Below are positions 54,485 through 63,670 of a stretch of 64,000 nucleotides of DNA, in pieces. Location of the stretch: NCBI GenBank assembly GCA_037046735.1, contig JBAOHC010000029.1, positions 62,001 through 126,000 on the forward strand, in the 5' to 3' direction. The notes below the pieces were generated by a model. It saw nothing but the letters and a program-made list of their open reading frames with translations. It was not told where the DNA came from and did no database searches. Position numbers and translations under genes: made by a program. This stretch comes from JADKAV01 sp037046735 (GTDB lineage Bacteria > Actinomycetota > Actinomycetes > S36-B12 > UBA10799). The number at the start of each line of letters is the position of its first letter. The first letter of the stretch is position 1.

Positions 54485-55045
54485 ATGGGTCTGTTCGACT
54501 CCCTGATGGGCCGCAGCCAACCTGCGAAGCCGAACCTGGACCAGTTGTTCGCCATCCCCTCGGCCGCCATCACGCTGCAGGTCAGTCTCGACGCCCTGCC
54601 CACCGGCACAGGTACGGTGGCGTTCCGGGCCCCGGAGGGCAAAGCGTTCGCTGATGTCATCGCGGATGTTGAGCAATTGTTGACGGCGACCTCGAACCCG
54701 GAGCTACAAGCCACGCAGGACACGTACGGATACACCTGGCTGACCATTCGCAATGCTGACATCTCCGACTTGGTCAACGGTCTGCATGCTGTCAATGTCT
54801 CGTTGCAGGATGCCGGGTTCGGCCCTCAGCTGCTGTGTTCGCTGGTGAGCTTTCAACGCGGGGATCAGCCGTTTGCGCTGGTGTACCTCTACAAGCGGGG
54901 CACTTTCTATCCCTTCGCGCCCAAGGGGGAGCCGCGCCGCGACAACATCCTCGAACTGCAGTTGCGGGACCTGCTGGCCTCAGACCTCCCGCTGGAGGCC
55001 GACATGACTCGATGGTTCCCCGTCTGGGGAGCGCCGGGTCTCTGA
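54485..55045 (+). CDS. pspAB: PspA-associated protein PspAB
   Basis: 186 residues starting M-G-L-F-D-S-L-M-G-R. The family fold has I-P-S-A-A-I-T-L-Q, T-A-T-S-N-P-E-L, and ends with T-R-W-F-P-V-W-G-A-P-G. It lies 2 bp after htpX. PspAB is the known downstream member of the actinobacterial PspA set; function unclear. Confidence 0.88.
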   Translation: MGLFDSLMGRSQPAKPNLDQLFAIPSAAITLQVSLDALPTGTGTVAFRAPEGKAFADVIADVEQLLTATSNPELQATQDTYGYTWLTIRNADISDLVNGLHAVNVSLQDAGFGPQLLCSLVSFQRGDQPFALVYLYKRGTFYPFAPKGEPRRDNILELQLRDLLASDLPLEADMTRWFPVWGAPGL

Positions 55046-55051
55046 CCTACT

Positions 55052-56242
55052 TCAGTCGCCGCGGATGGCACCCACCCCAGGGAGCGCCAGCATCCGGTCC
55101 AGCGCAACACGGGCCCAATGGGCGGTGTCCGGGTCGACGCTGATCTGGTTGACCACGCGATCCTCGGCCAGACTCTCCAAAGCCCACACCAGGTGGGGCA
55201 GATCGATGCGGTTCATGGTCGAGCAGTAGCAGATCGTGCGATCCAGGAACATCACCTGCTTGTCCGGGTGCTGATTGGCCAGGCGGCGCACGAGGTTCAA
55301 CTCGGTGCCGATGGCCCATGCGCTGCCGGGTTCGGCGGCCTCCAAGGTCTTGATGATGAACTCCGTGGAGCCCACATAGTCGGCCTTCTGGACCACCTCG
55401 TGACGACACTCAGGGTGAACAAGAACATTAACGTTGGGGACTTTTGCCCTGATTTCGTCCACGCTCTCCTCGGTGAAACGGCCGTGCACGCTGCAGTGGC
55501 CCCGCCACAGAATCATGCTGGCGTCGCGGATCTGCGCTGTGCTGAGACCGCCATTGGGCTTGTGCGGGTCGAAGACTACGCAGTCATCGAGGGTCAGCCC
55601 CATATCGAGGATGGCGGTGTTGCGTCCGAGGTGCTGATCGGGCAGGAACAGCACTTTCTCGCCCTTCTTGAATGCCCATTCCAGTGACTGCTTGGCATTG
55701 CTCGATGTGCAGATGGTGCCGCCATTGCGACCGGTGAACGACTTGATGGCGGCGGTGGAGTTCATGTAGGTCACCGGCACGGTGAGGTCGGCGACGCCGG
55801 CGGCCTGCAGACAACGCCAGGCGGAGTCGACCTGGTCGGCGGCTGCCATGTCGGCCATCGAGCACCCAGCTGCCATGTCCGGCAGCACGACGATCTGCTG
55901 ATCACCGGTCAGGATGTCGGCGCTCTCGGCCATGAAGTGCACACCGCAGAAGACGATGAACTCGCTGTCGGGCTTCGCGGCGGCCTTCTGGGCCAGTTTG
56001 AAGGAGTCCCCTGTCACATCGGCGAATTCGATGACCTCGTCGCGCTGGTAGTGGTGCCCGAGGATGAATGCGCGCTCACCCAGCGTCTGCTTGGCGACGC
56101 GGGCCCGCTGGACAAGGTCAGGGTCACTGGGGGCGGGCAGATCCCCGGGGCAGTCGACCCCGCGCTCGCTGAGGGTGTCCGTCGCCTGCCCGAGCAGCAA
56201 CAGCAGGGCAGACGGCTCCGGTTCGACAAACGTTTTCGTCAC
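55052..56242 (-). CDS. nadA: Quinolinate synthase (NadA)
   Basis: 396 residues. Iron-sulfur enzyme making quinolinate from iminoaspartate and dihydroxyacetone phosphate for NAD. Substrate His/Tyr region L-G-H-H-Y-Q-R-D-E, cluster cysteines in F-C-G-V-H-F-M-A-E-S-A, V-H-P-E-C-R, and C-Y-C-S-T-M-N. No nadB or nadC is adjacent in the window. It ends convergently seven bases from pspAB. Confidence 0.95.
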   Translation of the reverse strand: MTKTFVEPEPSALLLLLGQATDTLSERGVDCPGDLPAPSDPDLVQRARVAKQTLGERAFILGHHYQRDEVIEFADVTGDSFKLAQKAAAKPDSEFIVFCGVHFMAESADILTGDQQIVVLPDMAAGCSMADMAAADQVDSAWRCLQAAGVADLTVPVTYMNSTAAIKSFTGRNGGTICTSSNAKQSLEWAFKKGEKVLFLPDQHLGRNTAILDMGLTLDDCVVFDPHKPNGGLSTAQIRDASMILWRGHCSVHGRFTEESVDEIRAKVPNVNVLVHPECRHEVVQKADYVGSTEFIIKTLEAAEPGSAWAIGTELNLVRRLANQHPDKQVMFLDRTICYCSTMNRIDLPHLVWALESLAEDRVVNQISVDPDTAHWARVALDRMLALPGVGAIRGD

Positions 56243-56279
56243 GTTCCCATGCTCTCAGGTGGGCACCCCGGTTGCCCAG

Positions 56280-56582
56280 AGCGTTTGCGAGCGGCGAACG
56301 CCGCGGCCGATCGCAGGCAGGGGTTCAGGTTCGCCTGTTTCGTTCAGATGCGCCGGATCGGAATGGGCGATCCTGAACGTTTGGGGCGTACCTGGCCGCA
56401 AACTGCGACGCACGTGCCCTTCGAGCGGAGAGCGTTTGCGAGCGGCGAACGCCGCGGCCGATCGCAGGCAGGGGTTCAGGTTCGCCTCCTTCGTTCAGAT
56501 GCGCCGGATCGGAATGGGCGATCCTGAACGGTTGGGGCGTAGCTGGCCGCAAACTGCGACGCACGTGCCCTTCGAGCGGAGA
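56280..56582. repeat. 151-bp tandem duplication upstream of erpA
   Basis: Two head-to-tail copies (56280-56430 and 56431-56582) that differ at only a few positions (gtttcg versus ccttcg, cgtttgg versus cggttgg, gtacctgg versus gtagctgg). Each copy holds an inverted pair GTTCAG...CTGAAC and a gcgaacgccgcgg motif. The 479-bp gap 56243-56721 between nadA and erpA holds this duplication and a short leader only. Confidence 0.9.
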
Positions 56583-56721
56583 GCCGCGAACGCGGCGATG
56601 ATCCCACGATTGTCCGGTGACAAGGCCGATAGAGCTTGTCCGGATCCTGTGGCACTATTGGAATACGTGGCAGGGATACCGGCGTTACCCGTCATGTAAC
56701 GCCTTCGAAAGGACCATTTGG

Positions 56722-57063
56722 ATGAGCACTGAGACCCAGAGCGGCGTCGTTCTTACTGATGCTGCGTCGAGCAAGGTTGCGACTCTGCTGCAGCAGGAGG
56801 GCCGAGATGATCTGGCTCTGCGGATCGCCGTTCAGCCCGGCGGCTGCTCCGGACTGCGCTACCAACTCTTCTTTGACGAGCGCACTCTTGATGGCGACAC
56901 CCGCCTCGACTTCGACGGCGTGACCGTAGTGGTGGATCGCATGAGCGGACCGTACTTGGGTGGGGCGACCATCGACTTCGTGGACCAGATCGACAAGCAG
57001 GGGTTCACCATCGACAACCCCAACGCCACCGGCTCCTGCGCCTGCGGGGATTCGTTCCACTAG
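56722..57063 (+). CDS. erpA: Iron-sulfur cluster insertion protein (HesB/IscA/ErpA family)
   Basis: 113 residues. Conserved G-G-C-S-G-L (first Cys at about residue 42) and C-terminal G-S-C-A-C-G-D-S-F (two Cys) coordinate the cluster passed to target proteins. GAAAGGA precedes the ATG by about eight bases. It is followed after three bases by aat. Clients nearby in this window include LipA and NadA. Confidence 0.93.
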   Translation: MSTETQSGVVLTDAASSKVATLLQQEGRDDLALRIAVQPGGCSGLRYQLFFDERTLDGDTRLDFDGVTVVVDRMSGPYLGGATIDFVDQIDKQGFTIDNPNATGSCACGDSFH

Positions 57064-57066
57064 GTC

Positions 57067-57681
57067 TTGGCTGATCAACTCGACGACACCGTCTGGATCG
57101 GCAGCAACGTCACCGTCGAGCAGATGCTCGACGGCTACCGGCGGGGACGTTTCGCGATGCCCTACATCGTGGATGACATCTACTTGTGGATGTCACCGAA
57201 ACAGCGCGCCATCCTGCCTTTGGACCGGCTGCGGGTGACGCGCAGCCTGCGTCAGTCGACGAAGCGCTACACGGTCACTTTCGATCGGGATTTCGATGTG
57301 GTCCTTGAGCACTGCGCGAACCCTGACAGGCGAGGCGGCTGGATCACGGACTTGCTGGCTGCAAACTATCGGACGATGTTCAACAGCGGCTACGCGCACA
57401 GTGTCGAGGTCTGGGACGACCAAGGGCAGATCGCCGGAGGTCTGTTCCTCGTGAATGTGGGCGGTCTGGTCTCGGGGGAGTCCATGTTCCACGTGGGCCG
57501 CGATGCCTCAAAAGTCGCCTTGGTGGCTCTCGTGCAGCGACTGCGCCAGGCTGCGGAACCCGTATTGCTGGACACTCAGTGGCGCACGGATCATCTGGCG
57601 ACGCTTGGCGTGATCGAGGTGCCGCGCAAGAAGTACTTGACGATGCTGCCGGCGCTGGTCAACCGTCCGAACGTGCTGTGA
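57067..57681 (+). CDS. aat: Leucyl/phenylalanyl-tRNA--protein transferase
   Basis: 204 residues from TTG 57067, three bases after the erpA stop. GNAT-fold N-end-rule enzyme that adds Leu/Phe to proteins with basic N-termini. Motifs: G-R-F-A-M-P, W-M-S-P-K-Q-R-A-I-L-P, Y-A-H-S-V-E-V-W, S-G-E-S-M-F-H, D-A-S-K-V-A-L, and D-T-Q-W. A few positions differ from the proteobacterial form (W-W-S-P becomes L-W-M-S-P; D-C-Q becomes D-T-Q). Confidence 0.88.
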   Translation: MADQLDDTVWIGSNVTVEQMLDGYRRGRFAMPYIVDDIYLWMSPKQRAILPLDRLRVTRSLRQSTKRYTVTFDRDFDVVLEHCANPDRRGGWITDLLAANYRTMFNSGYAHSVEVWDDQGQIAGGLFLVNVGGLVSGESMFHVGRDASKVALVALVQRLRQAAEPVLLDTQWRTDHLATLGVIEVPRKKYLTMLPALVNRPNVL

Positions 57682-57886
57682 CCACCTGGAACTCCCAGTA
57701 CCCCTCGTGGTGGACGATGTCGGCCAAGCGCGCCGATCGCATCCGGCACCAGGCGGGAACGTCGGTCAGCGCGACCGGATCGTCGCTGAGTAGGGTCAAC
57801 CGGGCACCCTCGGGAGCAGTGCGGGCCGCCCGCCCCAACTCGACCACGGGGTAGGGGCACAACAGCCCCCGAGCATCGATGATCAC
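57659..57886 (-). CDS. TusA-family sulfur carrier
   Basis: 75 residues, beginning I-I-D-A-R-G-L-L-C-P-Y-P-V-V-E-L with the sulfur-carrying Cys in C-P-x-P. GTG start overlaps the stop of the desulfurase-like gene (GTGA). Its 3' end overlaps the 3' end of aat. In many actinobacteria the desulfurase-like part and TusA are one fused protein; here they are two coupled genes. Confidence 0.85.
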   Translation of the reverse strand: MIIDARGLLCPYPVVELGRAARTAPEGARLTLLSDDPVALTDVPAWCRMRSARLADIVHHEGYWEFQVVTARSDG

Positions 57887-58949
57887 AGGTCCTGAGTTCC
57901 CATCTCACGACGTACCTGCGCCACGACGGCAACGAATGCGTCGATGAACGCCTCCACGGCGGCCTCCGGGAGTCCAGGAGGCAGTCCCAGGCGGACATTC
58001 CCGCTGGTCAAGGCGCCGATGGCGCTCAGAACATGGCTGGGCTGGCCGCTGCGGGACGCACAGGCCGAGCCACTGCCCACGGCGTACCCTTGGGCGTCCA
58101 AGCGCGTCTGCAGGGCTTCAGCATCGATGTAGAGCACGGAGATGCTCAGGATGTGTGGCGCGTCGTCGTCCTGCCCGCCGTGGATCTGCACATCGGGGAC
58201 TTCTGCGCGGATGCGCTCGACAATGCGTTTCACCTGCCGTCGCGCAGTTATCCGATCGGTCGGTGCGGCGCTCTGCCACCGTTCCATCGCCAGGCCCGCG
58301 GCCACGGCCGCCGGCACATTGTCAAACGGCACGGGGCGGCGGTTGTCCCGGCTGACCACGGCGACGGCGCCCGCGGTGGCGCCGACTGCCCGTGGATCGA
58401 AGATCAACCGGTCCCAGTACGGCAAATCCAGCCATCCCCAGGCGCTAGTGGCATCAAGAACCACGGCTGACCCGCAGGCCGCAGCCCAGTCTCCGAAATC
58501 CGGTTGCACCGTGCCGATCTCCTGGTTGACCGCGCCCGTGACCACGACTGCTCGGTCCGGCAGGTCCAACAGTCGCCCGCGGCTGTCAACGCCCACCACC
58601 GCATGGGCCACGCCGGCCTGCGCCGCCGCGCTGGCACTGCTCTGCTGCAGCACGATGGCATCGGCTTCCCCGGTGACCACCACCTCGTAGACCCCATGTG
58701 TGAGCACGTCGAGCACGGCATGCGCCACAGCAGTCGTGGGATCAGCGGCGAACCACGCCCCCCCCCGCCCCCGCCGGTCGCCGTAGCCACCGTCTGTGCG
58801 GCTTGCTGGAGCAGCGCTTGGCTGATCTTGGCCTCGTGATACCCCCCTGTCACCGGCGCCCAGGCACGGGTGGCGGCCATGGCCAGCCACTGGGCGACGT
58901 CGGCATCGACCGGTCGGGAACTGGCGCAATCCAGCATGAAGCGCGACAT
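57883..58949 (-). CDS. NifS/IscS-like protein with altered PLP site, frameshifted
   Basis: About 355 residues from ATG 58949, read through a break at the C-run 58757-58766. Class-V aminotransferase fold: N-terminal Y-H-E-A-K-I-S, then A-V-V-V-T-G-A-V-N-Q-E-I-G-T-V-Q, V-V-L-D-A-T-S-A-W, and the C-terminal S-G-S-A-C-A-S loop with the sulfur-accepting Cys. The PLP lysine expected in the S-A-H-K segment is replaced: I-F-D-P-R-A-V-G-A-T-A-G. The same loss may be a family trait of the TusA-linked group. Role in sulfur transfer is inferred from the TusA partner. Confidence 0.78.
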
Positions 58950-59059
58950 GTCGGCACGGTAGCGCCCCTGGCGGCTTTACTGTTCTGAGTATTGCGCTAC
59001 TGTCGCCTTTGAAACCTTGCACGTTTCTTACGTTGCTACCGGCTTTTGGGAAGGGTTCG

Positions 59060-59884
59060 ATGAGGCGAATAACAGCGGGTGGGGGTCGTCGTAAGGCGGC
59101 CGTCTTGGCGCTGGGCAGTGTGTCCGCGCTTCTTCTGGCGGGCTGTTCCCAGAGCACGGTGGACGACTGGAAGCGGGTTGGCTTCCCGGCACCGTCCACT
59201 ACAGACGGTCCACGCATCCTCAGCCTGTGGACGGGTTCCTGGATCGCGGCCATGGCCGTGGCGGTACTGGTGTGGGGGCTGATCGTGTGGTCGATCATCG
59301 TTTACCGCCGCCGCTCCCACGATGAGGGCGCGCCTGACCAGGTGCGCTACAACCTCCCGATGGAGATCATGTACACGGTCGTCCCGCTGATCATGATCGG
59401 TGGGATGTTCTACTTCACCGCGCGGGATCAGACGGTGCTGACCAAGGTTGAGCAGAACCCGGACGTGACCGTTGACGTGGTTGGCTTCCGTTGGTCCTGG
59501 ACGTTCAACTACGTGGATCAGAACACCTACGATGTGGGGGTCCCCGGTGGCGCCGGGCCGACGCTGTATCTCCCGGTGGACCAGACCGTGACCTTCAACC
59601 TGACGTCACCAGACGTCATCCACTCGTTCTGGGTCCCCACCTTCCTGCGCAAGCTGGACGTGGTTCCGGGCCGGACGAACCAACTCACCGTCACCCCGAA
59701 CAAGGAGGGCACTTTCCTCGGGAAGTGTGCCGAACTGTGTGGGGTGGACCACTCACGAATGCTGTTCACCGTCAAGGTGGTCAGCCAGGAGGAGTTCGAC
59801 GCACATATGCAGGAACTGCGTGACAAGGGCCAATTCGGCCAGTTGACATCTGGTAGGACGACCGAAGTGGCGCAAGGAGTCTGA
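59060..59884 (+). CDS. ctaC: Cytochrome c oxidase subunit II
   Basis: 274 residues from ATG 59060, chosen for GGGAAGGG upstream. Lipoprotein signal with L-L-L-A-G-C, two membrane helices, W-S-W-T-F-N-Y, and the CuA site H-S-F-W ... C-A-E-L-C-G-V-D-H-S-R-M. Takes electrons from cytochrome bcc/c. It lies one base before ctaD. The bcc complex genes are not in the window. Confidence 0.95.
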   Translation: MRRITAGGGRRKAAVLALGSVSALLLAGCSQSTVDDWKRVGFPAPSTTDGPRILSLWTGSWIAAMAVAVLVWGLIVWSIIVYRRRSHDEGAPDQVRYNLPMEIMYTVVPLIMIGGMFYFTARDQTVLTKVEQNPDVTVDVVGFRWSWTFNYVDQNTYDVGVPGGAGPTLYLPVDQTVTFNLTSPDVIHSFWVPTFLRKLDVVPGRTNQLTVTPNKEGTFLGKCAELCGVDHSRMLFTVKVVSQEEFDAHMQELRDKGQFGQLTSGRTTEVAQGV

Positions 59885-59885
59885 C

Positions 59886-61631
59886 GTGGCAATTCTCGAA
59901 GAACCGATTCAGCCGACGACGGATATCTCCCAGCGGCAACTGGACAAGCAGGAGCGAAAAGCTCACCGTCGTCAGGGGTGGGGCCAGACGGTCATCAAGT
60001 GGGTGACCTCCACAGACCACAAAATCATTGGTCAGATGTACCTGATCACCTCATTCGTCTTCTTCATGATTGCCGGCCTACTTGCCCTCGGCATTCGGGG
60101 TGAGCTGGCGCAACCGGGCATGCAGATCCTGTCCAACGCCCAGTACAACCAGACGTTTACGATGCACGGCATCATCATGCTGTTCCTGTTCGCGACACCG
60201 CTGTTCGTCGGGTTCGGCAACGTCATCATGCCGCTGCAGATCGGTTCGCCGGACGTTGCCTTCCCGCGCTTGAACATGTTCTCCTACTGGCTGTTCTTCT
60301 TCGGCGGATTGACAGCGGCCCTGTCCTTCCTGACCCCGAGCGGGGCACCGGACTTCGGCTGGTTCTTCTACGCGCCGCTGAACAACGAGATCTTCACCCC
60401 GAGCTACGGCGCCGACATGGTGATCATGGGTCTGGCGATGGGTGGTCTGGGCACGATCCTGGGCGCCGTGAACTTCCTGACCACGATCTTCACCATGCGG
60501 GCTCCGGGCATGACCATGTTCCGGATGCCGATCTTCACCTGGACGGTGCTGTCCACCTCGGTGCTCGTGCTGATGGTGTTCCCCGTGCTGGCCGCGGCCC
60601 TGCTGGTGCTGGAGATCGACCGCAAGTTCGGCACCGTGGTGTTCGCCACGGAGAACGGTGGCGCCATCTTGTGGCAGCACCTGTTCTGGTTCTTCGGGCA
60701 TCCGGAGGTCTACATCCTCGCGCTGCCCTTCTTCGGGATCACCAGCGAGATCCTGCCGGTCTTCAGCCGCAAGCCGATCTTCGGCTACAAGGGCCTGGTG
60801 TTCGCCACTCTGGCGATCGCTGGACTGTCGATGGCGGTGTGGGCCCACCACATGTACGTCACCGGTGCGGTTCTGCTGCCGTTCTTCGCCTTCATGACGA
60901 TGCTCATCGCCGTACCCACGGGGGTGAAGTTCTTCAACTGGGTGGGAACCATGTGGGGTGGCTCGATCACCTTCGAGACACCCATGCTGTGGACGCTGGG
61001 CTTCCTGGTCACGTTCCTCTTCGGTGGCGTGACCGGCATCATGCTCGCCTCCCCGCCGCTGGACTTCCAGTTGTCCGACAGCTACTTCGTCGTGGCTCAC
61101 TTCCACTACACCGTCTTCGGAACCGTGGTGTTCGTGATGTTCGCGGGCTTCTACTTCTGGTGGCCCAAGATGACCGGCAAGATGCTGGACGAGCGTCTTG
61201 GCAAGATCCACTTCTGGCTGCTGTTCTGGGGCTTCCAGATCACGTTCCTGGTCCAGCACTGGCTTGGCGCGCAGGGTATGCCGCGCCGGTACGCGGACTA
61301 CCTGCCGGATGAGGGCTTCACGCTGCTCAACCAGGTCTCCAGTTTCGGTGCGATCATGCTGGGCATCTCCACGCTGTTCTTCCTGTACAACGTGTACAAG
61401 ACGTGGCGCTTCGCCCCGAACGTGACCGTTGACGACCCGTGGGGCTGGGGTGCCTCCCTGGAGTGGGCGACGAGTTGCCCGCCGCCGCGCCACAACTTCA
61501 CGACACTGCCCCCGATCCGTTCGGAGCGGCCGGCGTTCGATCTGCACCACCCGGAGGTCGAAGGCATCCTGTCGCAGAGTGTCGTGGACAGCCTCGTAGG
61601 GGCTGACTCAGGACAGAAGGGCGTTCACTGA
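59886..61631 (+). CDS. ctaD: Cytochrome c oxidase subunit I
   Basis: 581 residues from GTG 59886, twelve helices. Heme and CuB ligands are readable: T-M-H-G-I-I-M-L-F (heme a His), W-F-F-G-H-P-E-V-Y (CuB His and cross-linked Tyr), W-A-H-H-M-Y, and V-A-H-F-H-Y (heme a3/a). Proton-pumping terminal oxidase core. Part of ctaC-ctaD-ctaF. Confidence 0.97.
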   Translation: MAILEEPIQPTTDISQRQLDKQERKAHRRQGWGQTVIKWVTSTDHKIIGQMYLITSFVFFMIAGLLALGIRGELAQPGMQILSNAQYNQTFTMHGIIMLFLFATPLFVGFGNVIMPLQIGSPDVAFPRLNMFSYWLFFFGGLTAALSFLTPSGAPDFGWFFYAPLNNEIFTPSYGADMVIMGLAMGGLGTILGAVNFLTTIFTMRAPGMTMFRMPIFTWTVLSTSVLVLMVFPVLAAALLVLEIDRKFGTVVFATENGGAILWQHLFWFFGHPEVYILALPFFGITSEILPVFSRKPIFGYKGLVFATLAIAGLSMAVWAHHMYVTGAVLLPFFAFMTMLIAVPTGVKFFNWVGTMWGGSITFETPMLWTLGFLVTFLFGGVTGIMLASPPLDFQLSDSYFVVAHFHYTVFGTVVFVMFAGFYFWWPKMTGKMLDERLGKIHFWLLFWGFQITFLVQHWLGAQGMPRRYADYLPDEGFTLLNQVSSFGAIMLGISTLFFLYNVYKTWRFAPNVTVDDPWGWGASLEWATSCPPPRHNFTTLPPIRSERPAFDLHHPEVEGILSQSVVDSLVGADSGQKGVH

Positions 61632-61632
61632 C

Positions 61633-62028
61633 ATGAAGTTCGGAGGATTACTCTTCAACCTGGGTGCGCTGTTCTTCGCGGTCGTCGCGACCGTTTACGG
61701 CATCTGGTCGCGGGACTGGGCAGGCACGACGGCGTTGGCCTTCACGGGCTTCATGACGCTGCTGATCGGGTTCTACGTGACGTACACGGCCCGGCGGTTG
61801 GACAACCGGCCCGAGGACGACCGGATGGCCAACCAGGACGAGGCCGACCCCGACTACGGGTTCTTCAGCCCCCACTCGTGGTGGCCGCTGCCGATGGGCT
61901 TCTCGGCCATGTTGATCGCCCTGGGCCTGATCTTCGCCACGTGGCTGATGCTGACGGGCATCATCTTCCTGATGATGAGCATCGTCGGTCTGACGTTCGA
62001 GTACTACCGGCGGGATTTCGCTCACTAG
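61633..62028 (+). CDS. ctaF: Cytochrome c oxidase subunit IV (actinobacterial)
   Basis: 131 residues, four membrane helices; F-G-F/L-L-L-F at the start, R-R-L-D-N-R-P-E-D in the loop, and F-E-Y-Y-R-R-D-F at the end are the CtaF pattern. One base after ctaD. Confidence 0.92.
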   Translation: MKFGGLLFNLGALFFAVVATVYGIWSRDWAGTTALAFTGFMTLLIGFYVTYTARRLDNRPEDDRMANQDEADPDYGFFSPHSWWPLPMGFSAMLIALGLIFATWLMLTGIIFLMMSIVGLTFEYYRRDFAH

Positions 62029-62304
62029 GGTGTTGGTGGGCCCGCGGTAGCGATGCCTCGGGCATAGTAGTTCGGCCGAGGCTGGCGACACGCCGAAGGG
62101 ACCGTGCGCTGTGTCGTGTCACGTTGACCAGATTGCCCCGGTTTCAGCCTGCCGGGGTGGCGAGGATCACTTGGTAGCCACGACTTCGGTGGTTTAGCAA
62201 TGCCCGTGTCCGTGGCACACTTGAGTATAAGTTCGGCGTGTTGCCAGCTTTGACCGCCGATTATGCGTGACCATCGACGCAAGGATACCTGTGAGGTTGT
62301 TTAC

Positions 62305-63513
62305 ATGTCAGTGAAGAAACGCAACGTTGCCATCATCGGGGCCGCCGCGACGGCTCTGCTGGCGACCGGCTGTGGGCCGACTCTGATCGCGAGCAGCCAG
62401 ACGCCTGAGCAGTCCGCGGTCGCGATGCAGGTGTCGCCGGCGGTCGACCGCAAGGCCCCCGTCAATCAGCCCATCGTGGTGGTGGCTGAGGATGGTTCGC
62501 TGGCCGACGTCACGGTGGAAGGCCCCAAGGGCCTGATGAAGGGTTCCTACAACCCCGAACGCAACACCTGGACCTCCAAGGCGCAGACGCTGGCCTTCGG
62601 AACGCAGTACACCGTGAGCGCCACCGCAACCAACGGTGAAGGCAACCCGACCACCATCGACCGCACCTTCAAGACGGTGAATCCGCAGACCCTGGTCGAG
62701 ATCAGTTCGGTCAGCGTGGCAGACGGTTCCGAGGTCGGTGTAGGCATGCCGATCCGGGTGACCTTCAGCGCCCCCGTGGAGAATAAGAAGAACGTCGAAG
62801 AGCAGCTGGTCGTGCGCACTTCGCAGCCTGTCACCGGGGCCTGGGTTTGGGAATCCGATGAGACTGTGGTCTTCCGGCCCAAGAAGTACTGGCCGGAGAA
62901 CAGCAAGATCGAGGTGGTCATGCCGCTCAAAGGCGTGAAGACCGGCCCTGGTGCTTACGGCGCATCCAATGCGGACATCAACTACACCACCGGTGACTCG
63001 ATGGTGTCCACCTACGACGCCAGCAACCACACCCTCACGGTGAAGAAGAACGGGAAGGTGATCCGGGAGTTCCCGGCCACCGCCGGCAAGCCCGGCTTCG
63101 AGACCCGTTCGGGCATCAAGGTCATCTCCGAGAAACTCGACTTCGTCGTGATGGATGCCGCCACCGGTGGCACGTCGGAGAACGACCCCGAGTACTACCG
63201 GCTCGACGTGAACTGGGCGATGCGTATCACCAACTCCGGTGAGTTCGTGCACGCCGCCCCGTGGTCAGTCGGTTCGCAGGGTTACGCCAACGTCAGCCAC
63301 GGCTGCGTGGGCCTGAGCACCGACAATGCCTACTGGCTGTTCCAGAACTCGCAGGTGGGCGACGTCATCGTGGTGAAGAACACCGGCCGGGAGCAGGACC
63401 TGGGTAACGGCATCACCGAGTGGAACGTGGCCTGGAAGGACTGGTTGGCCGACTCCAAGACCGGTGCGGTGACCACCGAGCCGCTGGACAGCAGCACCAA
63501 TTCCAGCGCCTGA
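62305..63513 (+). CDS. L,D-transpeptidase lipoprotein (Ig-like plus YkuD)
   Basis: 402 residues from ATG 62305. Lipobox L-L-A-T-G-C, two immunoglobulin-like domains (about residues 40-260), and a C-terminal YkuD domain with H-A-A-P-W-S-V-G and catalytic S-H-G-C-V-G. Forms 3-3 cross-links in peptidoglycan. Same overall layout as mycobacterial LdtMt2. Upstream 62029-62304 holds a GCCCCGG...CCGGGGT-type inverted repeat near 62138-62160 and a TATAAG box near 62224. Confidence 0.95.
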   Translation: MSVKKRNVAIIGAAATALLATGCGPTLIASSQTPEQSAVAMQVSPAVDRKAPVNQPIVVVAEDGSLADVTVEGPKGLMKGSYNPERNTWTSKAQTLAFGTQYTVSATATNGEGNPTTIDRTFKTVNPQTLVEISSVSVADGSEVGVGMPIRVTFSAPVENKKNVEEQLVVRTSQPVTGAWVWESDETVVFRPKKYWPENSKIEVVMPLKGVKTGPGAYGASNADINYTTGDSMVSTYDASNHTLTVKKNGKVIREFPATAGKPGFETRSGIKVISEKLDFVVMDAATGGTSENDPEYYRLDVNWAMRITNSGEFVHAAPWSVGSQGYANVSHGCVGLSTDNAYWLFQNSQVGDVIVVKNTGREQDLGNGITEWNVAWKDWLADSKTGAVTTEPLDSSTNSSA

Positions 63514-63531
63514 TCTGCACAGTGCTGCTCA

Positions 63532-63562
63532 GGGCCCGTCCCCGTTTCTCGGAGGCGGGCCC
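63532..63562. terminator. Terminator after the L,D-transpeptidase gene
   Basis: GGGCCCG...CGGGCCC: 7-bp perfect outer arms with a partly paired middle, between convergent genes (63513 and 63671), followed by TT. Confidence 0.75.
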
Positions 63563-63670
63563 TTCAGCAAATGGGCGGAAGGTGCGATTCCGCGCGGCGT
63601 GTCGCAGCAACAAGTGCCAAATCCCTCGGGCACAGCGGCCGGCTCGATTCGTTAGCGCTCCCAACCTTGT

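Noticed and set aside
62029..62304. Possible c-di-AMP riboswitch before the L,D-transpeptidase
   Set aside because: The region has an inverted repeat but none of the conserved ydaO/yuaA sequence blocks I could recognise.
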